A stretch of 64,000 nucleotides of DNA, taken from assembly GCA_958295755.1 (NCBI GenBank), contig OY282367.1:1492022-1556021 (forward strand), written 5' to 3'. A program made the translations under genes and the position numbers. How positions within the stretch are numbered: position 1 is the first letter of the stretch; each line of letters begins with the position of its first letter. The notes beneath the pieces are model-generated. The model made no database searches, was not told the origin of the DNA, and saw nothing but the letters and a program-made list of their open reading frames with translations. This DNA comes from an uncultured Acidimicrobiales bacterium. Its GTDB lineage: Bacteria > Actinomycetota > Acidimicrobiia > Acidimicrobiales > Hopanoidiivorantaceae. This document shows, in pieces, positions 26,009 through 33,965 of this stretch.

Positions 26009-27250
26009 TTATGCAAGACGGAGGGTATTGCGGTTAAGAGTTACTTTTGCTGGGGTGTTGCCGCTAGCTGATTGTTGGATTATGCCCATGGTTTCTAGGG
26101 TGTTGAGGTCTCGGGTTATGGTCTTTTGGCTTTTGTTGGCGTAGGCTTTAGCGAGTTCTGGCGAGAGATTTGGGATTTCCCTTGCGTTTACTAAATCTGC
26201 CCTTGCGTTTACTAAATCTGATTGTCTGAGCAAGGCAAGTGCCACATCTCGCTGGCGCAACTCTGAGGGTTTTGTCTTTTGGGCGAATTGCCGCTGAATG
26301 AAGCTTTCCCAGATCATTTGAGTGTGCTCAACTTGAAGCGTGGTAAGTTGCTCGTCTAGTCCCTCCACAAAACCTTCTAGGGCGTAGGTCACAAATTTTT
26401 CGCTAGGGCATTCGGGGTTAAAAGAAATCTCGTGAAGCAGTTCGTAGTAGCGCGATCTGGTCTGGTTGTAATGGTTTGAAAAAAGATGCGATGACATGGC
26501 GGGGATATTGCCTTCAGTGAGAATCTTCACTTCGATTACTCTTGAAAGTCTGCCGTTGCCATCACCAAAGGGGTGAATAAGAAGCAAGAAGAGGTGCGCG
26601 AAGATGGCGCGCATCAATGTCTGGGCGAACTTAGCTGCATCCATACTCGCCAACGCAGCAGATGTGCCGTCTGACGTGGATTCAAACCATTCGCAAAACT
26701 CATCCAGTAACGGACGACAAAATTCGGCGGGCGGGGCGAAGTAATTTCCCACTTTTACACCTCTTGTTCTTGTCTCACCTGGGACGACATCTTCCCCTTT
26801 TGGAAGGTCTCGGTATATCAGCTTGTGCATGTCGCATATGAACTCAGTTGTGAGCGGCATTTTGGGGCTTTCAGAGTCCTGCGTTACCAGCCTGAGAGCT
26901 TCCAGCACATTTTCTGCTTCTTGTTCAATATCCCTATGGGCAGGTTGCCCAGATTGCCTTCCCTCAGCTAACTCTTGCACTTCTTCCACGGTCAGCGAAC
27001 TCCCCTCAATCGCCACAGATCCCTGCGCTCCCATAGAAAGATACAGCGACTGAAGCTTGCGCTTTGCCTCTGGGGTGATCTCGGTGGCGTCAATCTGGGC
27101 GCACTTAGCTTGTGCCTGCCCCAGCAAAACCCATGTGGTAGCAGGCAGTCTGCTCCAACAGTCCCTCACAATCTGGGTAAAATCTGTCCAGAAAAATGTC
27201 CCAGTATCAAGACTTTCCAATCTCCGATTACGATTCGCCATAACAAGCAT
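26009..27250 (-). CDS. Fic family protein (class II, predicted AMP-transferase)
   Basis: 413-residue Fic-domain protein. The catalytic motif HPFGDGNGRLSR (about residue 235) has the essential His and the phosphate-binding loop for transferring AMP or a related group to protein hydroxyls. An inhibitory-helix motif of the S-x-x-x-E-G type (SVAIEG, about residue 76) lies before the Fic core, as in class II Fic proteins that restrain themselves. The C-terminus has a helix-turn-helix-like region (KAYANKSQKTITRDLNTLET), common in this Fic subgroup. A 21-bp tandem repeat duplicates DLVNARA (26178-26220). It is surrounded by RCC1 lipoproteins and toxin-antitoxin genes. The target is unknown. Confidence 0.88.
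   Translation of the reverse strand: MLVMANRNRRLESLDTGTFFWTDFTQIVRDCWSRLPATTWVLLGQAQAKCAQIDATEITPEAKRKLQSLYLSMGAQGSVAIEGSSLTVEEVQELAEGRQSGQPAHRDIEQEAENVLEALRLVTQDSESPKMPLTTEFICDMHKLIYRDLPKGEDVVPGETRTRGVKVGNYFAPPAEFCRPLLDEFCEWFESTSDGTSAALASMDAAKFAQTLMRAIFAHLFLLLIHPFGDGNGRLSRVIEVKILTEGNIPAMSSHLFSNHYNQTRSRYYELLHEISFNPECPSEKFVTYALEGFVEGLDEQLTTLQVEHTQMIWESFIQRQFAQKTKPSELRQRDVALALLRQSDLVNARADLVNAREIPNLSPELAKAYANKSQKTITRDLNTLETMGIIQQSASGNTPAKVTLNRNTLRLA
26178..26220. repeat. 21-bp tandem duplication within fic
   Basis: The unit CCTTGCGTTTACTAAATCTG(C) occurs twice in a row, duplicating seven residues (DLVNARA) between the Fic core and the C-terminal DNA-binding-like region. The two copies are essentially identical. 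Confidence 0.8.
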
Positions 27251-27604
27251 TATACCCTGAAAATAAAGGCTTCCAACGTCTCTCTAGACTATCTGAAACC
27301 CGCCCAGTAAGATTATACGAACATAATCAACCAAAAATATGTCCTACAATATGTCCCACAAATTAGAAGCAGAAGCTAGAAACTAGAAGCAAAAATCCTG
27401 TTCTCTTAGGGATTGCTACTATCGGCTATTTGGCAGACTCGGCGAGTTTCTGGTGCCCACTGAACTTTCTGTTACCCCATTTGGATGGCAACCTCGGTAG
27501 CTTCGGTAGCTTGGGTAACAGCTTCAGCGGCAGACCAGGGGTTCGGCTACCAATAAAACTTCAAAGGTGAATGCCTGTTACTTTCTTGTCTGTAAAATGA
27601 AGTA
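27251..27604. other. Intergenic stretch without a recognisable gene
   Basis: About 350 bp between the divergent fic and MNT genes. It is AT-rich near fic, with a doubled ATATGTCC(T/C)AC(A) element around 27338-27360 and doubled AGAAGC-AGAAGCTAGAA units. Further on it holds a short repeat CGGTAGCTTCGGTAGCTT. No supported ORF, tRNA or terminator was found. It must hold the fic promoter and probably that of the first MNT/HEPN pair. Confidence 0.5.
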
Positions 27605-27744
27605 ATGAACACCAAGATAGTTGAGAACATAGACATGTCAGCTGTGGCTGATTTCTGCCGCAGGTGGCACATAAACGAAATGTCGCTATTCGGATCTGTC
27701 CTGCGAGACGATTTTACCGAAGACAGCGATGTTGATGTGATGGT
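27589..27744 (+). repeat. Direct repeat copy A: 5' half of the MNT gene and its leader
   Basis: These 156 bp match 28306-28467 almost base for base, the second copy having a 6-bp insertion (CTCAAT). The match begins about 16 bases before the ATG and ends sharply after the DVDVMV motif, leaving different 3' halves. Confidence 0.85.
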
Positions 27745-27928
27745 AGACATTGAAGACGAATACGCTCTTGGCAAGCTGGGGCGTTTGAGAGCGGAGAAGG
27801 AGTTATCTGCTCTCTTCGGACGCAAAACAGAGATCGTCGACAAAGATACTGTCATGTGGTGGCGAACTTTGCCGTCTGTGCGCAATAGCATACTGGGATC
27901 AGCGGAAGTGATTTATGCACACCCGTGA
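27605..27928 (+). CDS. mntA: MNT-type nucleotidyltransferase antitoxin 1
   Basis: 107-residue minimal nucleotidyltransferase. The active-site pattern G-S-x-x-x-D ... S-D-x-D appears as FGSVLRDDFTEDSDVDVMV (residues 29-47), with a further acidic strand at TEIVDKD. Known MntA antitoxins neutralise HepT by adding AMP to its tyrosine. The stop overlaps the HEPN gene by 14 bases, the usual arrangement of these pairs. The first half is nearly identical to the second MNT gene at 28322, while the rest is unrelated in detail, which suggests recombination between modules. Confidence 0.88.
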   Translation: MNTKIVENIDMSAVADFCRRWHINEMSLFGSVLRDDFTEDSDVDVMVDIEDEYALGKLGRLRAEKELSALFGRKTEIVDKDTVMWWRTLPSVRNSILGSAEVIYAHP

Positions 27929-28280
27929 CATGACTGATGAGCAAAAATTGCAGGTCATGGCAAATTATGCGAAGGTTTTGCTTTCCCATGCTCACATGAA
28001 TCAAGGCGAATTCATGAGCTTGATAGATAGCAATACGATTAGCGAGTTGGGTATAGCTAAAGCTTTGGAGTTGATTGGTGAGCATGCATACTATGTATCG
28101 CAGTTTGGAAGAAGCGAATATCCCGAAATAGATTACGAGTATTGGAGTGTCTGGCGGCAGGATTTGACGCATGGGTACACAGGTGTAGCAAAACGAGACA
28201 TGTGGGACGCTGTTTGGAAGCATATACCAGTTCTGTGCCGCACGCTGGAAGAATACGGATTCACAGCCAGAGAACCTTGA
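27915..28280 (+). CDS. hepT: HEPN-domain toxin 1 (HepT/DUF86-like)
   Basis: 121-residue all-helical HEPN protein. The RNase motif R-x4-H-x-Y is present as RQDLTHGY (about residue 86), and the Tyr is the residue AMPylated by the partner in studied pairs. GIAKALELIGEHAYYVS is the typical second helix. It overlaps the MNT gene by 14 bases. It is expected to cleave or damage RNA unless blocked (family knowledge). Confidence 0.87.
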   Translation: MHTRDMTDEQKLQVMANYAKVLLSHAHMNQGEFMSLIDSNTISELGIAKALELIGEHAYYVSQFGRSEYPEIDYEYWSVWRQDLTHGYTGVAKRDMWDAVWKHIPVLCRTLEEYGFTAREP

Positions 28281-28305
28281 TACTATAGGACACCATCACA
28301 CCCCT

Positions 28306-28467
28306 TCTGTAAAATGAAGTAATGAACACCAAGATAGTTGAGAACATAGACCTCAATATGTCAGCTGTGGCTGATTTCTGCCGCAGGTGGCACATAAACG
28401 AAATGTCGCTATTCGGATCTGTCCTGCGAGACGATTTTACCGAAGACAGCGATGTTGATGTGATGGT
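28306..28467 (+). repeat. Direct repeat copy B: 5' half of the second MNT gene and its leader
   Basis: Second copy of 27589-27744, with CTCAAT inserted after the tenth codon. Identity is close to complete until the DVDVMV codons and then lost, marking a recombination or duplication boundary. Confidence 0.85.
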
Positions 28468-28651
28468 GTCGTTCGAGCTAGGCAAAGAGCCGAGCTTTAT
28501 GACTCTGCGAGACGCCGTAGATGAGCTGTCGACGCTGGTCAAACACGATGTTTCCATCTCCACACGCGATGCAATAATGTGGCGCAGAACCCTACCAAGC
28601 ATCCGCGAAAGCATCCTCTCCACAGCAGAGGTTATCTATGCACTCCCGTGA
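28322..28651 (+). CDS. mntA: MNT-type nucleotidyltransferase antitoxin 2
   Basis: 109 residues. It keeps the same catalytic half (FGSVLRDDFTEDSDVDVMV) as the first copy but a different C-terminal half, SFELGKEPSFMTLRDAVDEL, with the third acidic strand at KHDVSIS. The C-terminal part probably sets partner specificity, so each antitoxin would match its own HEPN (inference). It overlaps the following HEPN gene by 14 bases. Confidence 0.88.
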   Translation: MNTKIVENIDLNMSAVADFCRRWHINEMSLFGSVLRDDFTEDSDVDVMVSFELGKEPSFMTLRDAVDELSTLVKHDVSISTRDAIMWRRTLPSIRESILSTAEVIYALP

Positions 28652-28997
28652 CATGACTGATAAACAGCGCATGGAAATGATGGCTGAGCATGTTCGTGAT
28701 CTGAGATCACTATCCCTTGCGGGGCGTAAAGCATTTTTTCAACTGGCTAGGAGAAGCCCGTTTGCCGACTACGGAATCGCTAAAGCACTAGAACTAATCG
28801 GCGAAGCAGCTCACTACATGACACAGACTGGGAGAAACCAATACTCAAAGATTGACTTTGACAAGTGGGAGGGACTGCGACACGACCTCACTCACGATTA
28901 CAGTGGCGTGGAACTACTTTTCGTCTGGCAAACAATAGAAAAAGAAGTACCAAAGCTATACAACCACTTGCACAACTACGGCTTCATAAGTGGTTAA
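28638..28997 (+). CDS. hepT: HEPN-domain toxin 2 (HepT/DUF86-like)
   Basis: 119-residue HEPN protein with R-x4-H-x-Y as RHDLTHDY (about residue 78) and the GIAKALELIGEAAHYMT helix. It is more diverged from HEPN 1 than the MNT N-terminal halves are from each other. Together with the first pair it forms a tandem MNT/HEPN array of about 1.4 kb. Confidence 0.88.
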   Translation: MHSRDMTDKQRMEMMAEHVRDLRSLSLAGRKAFFQLARRSPFADYGIAKALELIGEAAHYMTQTGRNQYSKIDFDKWEGLRHDLTHDYSGVELLFVWQTIEKEVPKLYNHLHNYGFISG

Positions 28998-29065
28998 CCC
29001 AGACAGCAAAGAGCAACCTTCAGCATCCAGACCTCTGCGCTATTTTCATGGAATAGGCTATTTCT

Positions 29066-29227
29066 ATGGAAACTGAAGGTGAAGACGCTCTGACTAGCCG
29101 TCTGGAGTACTTGCTGGAACAGGGCTGGGAACCAGTAGACGAAGAGCTGGCCTTGCGGCGAGCCAAAGAATTCGGTCGCAAATACTGGCGCGTCTTCGAT
29201 ATGCTCGCCAAAGAATCCCGCGACTAG
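29066..29227 (+). CDS. Small hypothetical protein (53 aa)
   Basis: A short open frame from ATG 29066 to TAG 29227. It encodes a charged, helix-prone peptide (DALTSRLEYLLEQGWEPVDE, then LALRRAKEFGRKYWRVFDML). Codon use and composition look protein-like. No strong ribosome site is visible, and it may be the remnant of a larger gene. I do not recognise the family. Confidence 0.4.
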   Translation: METEGEDALTSRLEYLLEQGWEPVDEELALRRAKEFGRKYWRVFDMLAKESRD

Positions 29228-29283
29228 CTATACGGTTTAAGTCTTTTGATACAATCATCTCACGACAAAGCCGTGTAATAGAC

Positions 29284-29385
29284 TGAAAACTTATGAAGAA
29301 TATCAAACAAACACCGATGACATCCCCCTAGCTTTGATTGCTAACCCGTATAAAATGAAAACTTATGAAGAATATCAAACAAACA
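29284..29385 (+). repeat. Two 30-bp direct repeats at the start of RCC1 gene 4
   Basis: A 30-bp sequence beginning TGAAAACTTATGAAGAATAT lies at 29284-29313 and 29356-29385, 72 bp apart and in the same frame. The second copy supplies the likely start codons of RCC1 gene 4. The first copy has the same potential codons but runs into different sequence, so the start region appears to have been tandemly duplicated. Confidence 0.8.
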
Positions 29386-31568
29386 GCACCCCCCCCCGAA
29401 CCTATCTTGTTCTCAGCCTGCTAATCCCTCTAGTGCTACTAGCTGCTAGCTGCAGCAACAACTCTGACACCACAACATCAGACAGGCCCCAAAACCCAGG
29501 CGAAGCAACACCTGAACCAACACCTATAATCACTACCACCGCAACCATAACTTCACATCAACCAACAACTACTACTCCACCCACCACGACAACACCCCCA
29601 CCCACAACCACTACTACACTTCCACCAAACAAAGCCACAGCCATCACCACAAGCGGCGGTGACATAAGCGGGGGGCATACTTGTGCGCTACACGAAGACG
29701 GCACCATCTCATGCTGGGGCGACAACAGATTCGGTCAGCTAGGCAACGGCGAAGGCGGCAATGACGGAGACCGTAGCTTGGTGCCTGTGCAAGTTCAGGG
29801 CATTACTGACGCCACAACCATCACCACAAGCGGCTGGCATTCTTGTGCGCTACACGAGGGTGGCACCATCTCATGCTGGGGCTCCAACAGGTACGGTCAG
29901 CTAGGCACCGGCACAACAACCCGCTACTTTTCAGTACCCGTGGGGGTTATAGGCATAACCGACGCCACAACAATCACCACAAGCGGCCCTCATTCTTGTG
30001 CACTACACGAAGACGGCACCATCTCATGCTGGGGCAACAACAGGGACGGGCAACTAGGCAACGGCGAAGGCGGTGGCGAAAGATCTCGTAGTGTGGTGCC
30101 TGTGAAGGTCCAAGGCATAACCGACGCCACAACCATCACCACAAGCGGCCCTCATTCTTGTGCGCTACACGAAGACGGCACCATCTCATGCTGGGGCAGC
30201 AACGGCTCCGGTCAGCTAGGCAACGGCGAAGGCGGCAACTTCGGAGATTATAGCTTGGTGCCTGTGAAGGTTCTAGGCATATCTGACGCCACAACCATCA
30301 CCACAAGCGGCTTTCATTCTTGTGCGCTACACGAAGACGGCACCATCTCATGCTGGGGTAGCAACGGCTCCGGTCAGCTAGGCAACGGCACAGGCGGCGG
30401 TGGCCGCTACAGCGGAGATCACAGTTCGGTGCCTGTGCAAGTTCAAGGCATAACCGACGCCACAACCATCACCATAAGCACCTATCATTCTTGTGCGCTA
30501 CACGAAGAAGGCACCATCTCATGCTGGGGCGACAACTGGATAGGTCAGCTAGGCAACGGCACAGCAGATGACAGTTCGGTGCCTGTGCAAGTTCAAGGTA
30601 TAACCGACGCCACAGCCATCACCACAAGCACCGATCATTCTTGTGCGCTACACGAGGGTGGCACCATCTCATGCTGGGGCGACAACAGGGACGATGAGCT
30701 AGGCAAAGGCACAACAACCCTCTACTCTTCAGTACCCGTGGGGGTTATAGGCATAACCGACGCCACAACCATCACCACAAGCGGCTCTCATTCTTGTGCG
30801 CTACACGAGGGTGGCACCATCTCATGCTGGGGCAACAACAGCTCCGGTCAACTAGGCAACGGCGAAGGCGGCAATTACAGTGACCGTAGCTCGTTGGTGC
30901 CTGTGCAAGTTCAAGACATAACCGACGCCACAACCATCACCACAAACGGCCCTCATTCTTGTGCGCTACACGAAGACGGCACCATCTCATGCTGGGGCAG
31001 CAACTGGGCCGGTCAACTAGGCAACGGCACAGGCGGCAATTACGGAGACCGTAGCTTGGTGCCTGTGCAGGTTCTGGGCATATCTGACGCCACAACCATC
31101 ACCACAAACAGGAGACATGCTTGTGCGCTACACCAAACCGGCACCATCTCATGCTGGGGCTACAACGAATACGGTCAGCTAGGCAACGGCGAAGGCGGCG
31201 GTGGCTACGACAGCGGAGACCGCAGCTTGGTGCCTGTGCAAGTTCAAGACATAACCGACGCCACAACCATCACCACAAACTGGGAATATTCTTGTGCGCT
31301 ACACGAAGACGGCACCATCTCATGCTGGGGCAGCAACTGGGCCGGTCAGCTAGGCAACGGCGAAGGCGGCAACTTCGGAGATTATAGCTTGGTGCCTGTG
31401 AAGGTTCTAGGCATATCTGACGCCACAACCATCACCACAACCGAATATAATGCTTGTGCGCTACACGAAGATGGCACCATCTCATGCTGGGGTAACAACG
31501 CAGACGGTCAACTAGGGAATGGTAGTGATCATAGGGTACCGAGCTTGGTGGTGGGTTTCGGTGGTTGA
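29334..31568 (+). CDS. RCC1-repeat lipoprotein 4 (12 repeats), with poly-C tract near its start
   Basis: 744 residues as the longest frame (TTG 29334); ATG 29355 (MKTYEEYQT) is the better start. A lipoprotein signal (TYLVLSLLIPLVLLAAS-C) is close to that of gene 3. A Thr/Pro linker and 12 RCC1 repeats with the core HSCALHEDGTISCWG follow. Repeats are nearly identical to each other in bases. A run of nine C (29389-29397) lies between the start and the signal peptide. With C9 the ATG at 29355 is in frame; with C10 the ATG at 29365 (MKNIKQT) would be. Change in tract length could therefore switch starts or silence the gene. It ends 85 bp from the convergent topoisomerase gene. Confidence 0.83.
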   Translation: MIANPYKMKTYEEYQTNSTPPRTYLVLSLLIPLVLLAASCSNNSDTTTSDRPQNPGEATPEPTPIITTTATITSHQPTTTTPPTTTTPPPTTTTTLPPNKATAITTSGGDISGGHTCALHEDGTISCWGDNRFGQLGNGEGGNDGDRSLVPVQVQGITDATTITTSGWHSCALHEGGTISCWGSNRYGQLGTGTTTRYFSVPVGVIGITDATTITTSGPHSCALHEDGTISCWGNNRDGQLGNGEGGGERSRSVVPVKVQGITDATTITTSGPHSCALHEDGTISCWGSNGSGQLGNGEGGNFGDYSLVPVKVLGISDATTITTSGFHSCALHEDGTISCWGSNGSGQLGNGTGGGGRYSGDHSSVPVQVQGITDATTITISTYHSCALHEEGTISCWGDNWIGQLGNGTADDSSVPVQVQGITDATAITTSTDHSCALHEGGTISCWGDNRDDELGKGTTTLYSSVPVGVIGITDATTITTSGSHSCALHEGGTISCWGNNSSGQLGNGEGGNYSDRSSLVPVQVQDITDATTITTNGPHSCALHEDGTISCWGSNWAGQLGNGTGGNYGDRSLVPVQVLGISDATTITTNRRHACALHQTGTISCWGYNEYGQLGNGEGGGGYDSGDRSLVPVQVQDITDATTITTNWEYSCALHEDGTISCWGSNWAGQLGNGEGGNFGDYSLVPVKVLGISDATTITTTEYNACALHEDGTISCWGNNADGQLGNGSDHRVPSLVVGFGG
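29389..29397 (+). repeat. C9 homopolymer in the 5' end of RCC1 gene 4
   Basis: Nine consecutive C bases inside the coding sequence, upstream of the lipoprotein signal. Long single-base runs in surface-protein genes are known phase-variation sites in other bacteria; phase variation here is inference. Confidence 0.7.
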
Positions 31569-31653
31569 TCTTCGGCTGGAGCAGCTTTGTCTCTAAATCA
31601 ATAGTTTTCAGAAGACAAATCAATCAAGATTACATTGTCGCTCAGCTAGCAAT

Positions 31654-33963
31654 TCAGATATCCAAGGCTTCTTGGGGGATTAGGGTGCTGTTGGCGGTTA
31701 GGTAATCTCGGCGGGTTTCTACATCTGTGCCCATTAGGGTGTTGAACATTTCGGCGGCAGCTTCGGCGGCTTCAGCATCTTCCATGGAGATTCGGCGCAA
31801 GATTCGGGTTTCGGGGTTCAGGGCGCACTCGGCTAGTTCGTCTACATTCATTTCGCCTAGACCTTTGAAGCGTTGCCAGCGGATGTTTTCGGCTTTGCGG
31901 TTGCCTTTGGCTAACTCTTGGGTGATTTGGTCGCGTTCTTCTTCTGTGAAGGCTCTGTGGATTTCATCACCGATTTTGGTGGTATAGAGCGGAGGTTGGG
32001 CAGAATACACCTTTCTATATTCCAGCATCGGGCGCATGTATTTGTAGATAAGGGTGAGCAGCAAGCACCTTATGTGGCTGCCATCTACATCGGCATCGCA
32101 GAGTATTATTATGCGGCCGTAGCGAGCCTTTTCCATGTCGAAATCTTCGCCAACTCCTGTGCCGATGGCAGCGAACAAGGCATTGGCTTCGGCATTTGCC
32201 AACACCTGCTTGGGGGACGACTTGGCAGCGTTCACCACCTTGCCTCGCAGCGGCAAAATTGCAACATATTCAGAGTTGCGACCCATCTTGGCTGGGCCGG
32301 CAGCGGATTCACCTTCTACGATTATCAGCTCGCTCTCGGAGCCGAGGGTGCGGCAATCGGCTAGCTTGTCGGGCATGCCCGTGGAGGAAATGCTGGCAGC
32401 TTTGCGCTTGTTCTCCAAAGTTTGGCGAGCCGCCACACGGCTGAGCACAGCGTTGGCGATTTTGTCGCGCAGGGCGTTCACATGGGTGCGGGCACCGTCT
32501 TTCTCAAGCCAATGCACCAGACCGTCTTTAGCGGTGTCGTAGACGATTTTTTGCGCTGCCGGCGTGCCTAGTCGCCGCTTCGTTTGACCTTGAAACTGCG
32601 GCTCTGGAAAACTCACCTGCACCACAGCCACTAGCCCTTCATAGATGTCTTCCTTCGCTCCCCTGCTCTGGCCTGTGCGGGCGAGCTTGGCGAGGGGCTT
32701 GGCGTTGATCATCAAGCGGTCATTCACGGCGAAGAGCAAAGCGCGGTCAAAACCTGCCAAGTGGGTGCCGCCGTCGGGCGTGGGGATGGTATTGACGAAC
32801 GAGCGGATTTCACTTTGGTAGCCATTCACCCAGCGCATGGCGATTTCAACTTGACATTCTTTTTGGACGGTCGTGGTTTTGCCTGAGACTGCCACTTTCT
32901 CTTCAAAGGTGGCAGCTCCGCTGAGAGTGATGATGCCAGTTATCTGCGAAGCATCAGGGGCTTCAAGCTCGCAGAGATGGTTTACATAGTCGGCAAGACC
33001 CTTCTTCGACTGAAAATTAAAGTGCTTCACGTTTGCGCCAGCGCGCTTGTCTTCTGCTTTTACTTTGAGACCAGGCACCAGATAACAAGCCAGACGCAAC
33101 CGCTCACAAGCATCTTCAAAGGGGATTTCCACGCCGGGGTCGAAAATCTCACGGTCGGGCCAGTAGCGCACACGAGTGCCTGTGCGGTTTTTGGTGAAGG
33201 TTTTCTCAAGCCGTTGGAGTTTGTTGGCTTTATCGACTTTGAGACCTTTCTTTTTTTTGACCTCTTGCTTTTGAAAACCCAACACCCAGGTGCGCCCTTC
33301 ACGATCCACCTCCACTTCCATCCGCTCAGACAGAGCATTCACCACAGCAGCCCCCACCCCGTGAAGACCGCCTGATGCGCCATAAGCTCCGCCGCCGAAC
33401 TTACCGCCTGCGTGCAGCTCGGTGAAGACCACCTCTAGGGCTGAAACTCCACGGGTCGGGTGCATGTCGACTGGCACTCCCCTGCCTTTGTCGCGCACTT
33501 CCATTGAGCGATCACGGTGGAAGATTACCTCTATCTGATTGCCGAAACCTGCTGCGGCTTCATCTACGGCGTTGTCTATCAGCTCCCAAAGAAGATGGGC
33601 AAAACCTTCGTTGCCGGTGCCGCCGATATACATGCCTGGGCGCATCCGCACGGCTTCCATGCCCTCCAAGGTTTGGATGGAATCGGCATCGTAAGAGTTT
33701 GGGGCGTCTGTTATTTCAGAGTTAGACAGACTTTCAGACAGGTGGCCGTTTTCAAGCAAGAGGTCCTCGACATCCCCATCCCCATCCGAGACAACTGGAG
33801 TGTCGTAAACCGAGGTGTCGAAATCTGAAGTGTCGAAATCTGAAGTGTCGAAATCCAAGGTGCCAGTATCAGCATCACCAATATCAGCAGTGCCAGCAGC
33901 ACCAATATCAGCAGCACTAGTGCCAGCACTTGAAATAACTGCATCAGAGGCGGCTTCAGTCAT
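31654..33963 (-). CDS. parE: Type IIA DNA topoisomerase subunit B (topoisomerase IV ParE / gyrase B-like)
   Basis: 769 residues. The GHKL ATPase domain has LLWELIDNAVDEAAAG and VRDKGRGVPVD, plus GASGGLHGVGAAVVNALSER. The transducer is followed by a Toprim domain: IIVEGESAAGPAKMG, ILPLRGKVVNAAKS, and DADVDGSHIR with its metal-binding acids. The C-terminal end includes RWQRFKGLGEMNVDEL. The GESAAGPAK form differs from the GyrB consensus (GDSAGGSAK), so a ParE-type or second type IIA enzyme is favoured. About 95 residues before the ATPase are an acidic extension holding DFDTS repeats. It starts 2 bp after the A-subunit gene. Confidence 0.88.
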   Translation of the reverse strand: MTEAASDAVISSAGTSAADIGAAGTADIGDADTGTLDFDTSDFDTSDFDTSVYDTPVVSDGDGDVEDLLLENGHLSESLSNSEITDAPNSYDADSIQTLEGMEAVRMRPGMYIGGTGNEGFAHLLWELIDNAVDEAAAGFGNQIEVIFHRDRSMEVRDKGRGVPVDMHPTRGVSALEVVFTELHAGGKFGGGAYGASGGLHGVGAAVVNALSERMEVEVDREGRTWVLGFQKQEVKKKKGLKVDKANKLQRLEKTFTKNRTGTRVRYWPDREIFDPGVEIPFEDACERLRLACYLVPGLKVKAEDKRAGANVKHFNFQSKKGLADYVNHLCELEAPDASQITGIITLSGAATFEEKVAVSGKTTTVQKECQVEIAMRWVNGYQSEIRSFVNTIPTPDGGTHLAGFDRALLFAVNDRLMINAKPLAKLARTGQSRGAKEDIYEGLVAVVQVSFPEPQFQGQTKRRLGTPAAQKIVYDTAKDGLVHWLEKDGARTHVNALRDKIANAVLSRVAARQTLENKRKAASISSTGMPDKLADCRTLGSESELIIVEGESAAGPAKMGRNSEYVAILPLRGKVVNAAKSSPKQVLANAEANALFAAIGTGVGEDFDMEKARYGRIIILCDADVDGSHIRCLLLTLIYKYMRPMLEYRKVYSAQPPLYTTKIGDEIHRAFTEEERDQITQELAKGNRKAENIRWQRFKGLGEMNVDELAECALNPETRILRRISMEDAEAAEAAAEMFNTLMGTDVETRRDYLTANSTLIPQEALDI
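33800..33930. repeat. 15-bp tandem repeats in the 5' end of the topoisomerase B gene
   Basis: GAAGTGTCGAAATCT is repeated three times with a degenerate fourth copy, encoding DFDTS units. A neighbouring stretch repeats AGCAGCACCAATATC-like units. Both lie in the extension before the ATPase domain. Confidence 0.75.
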
Positions 33964-33965
33964 CG

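Noticed and set aside
23850..31560. Regular repeats that might suggest a CRISPR array
   Set aside because: The repeats are in-frame protein repeats of the RCC1 type with a period of about 130-160 bp. There are no short palindromic repeats with unique spacers and no cas genes.
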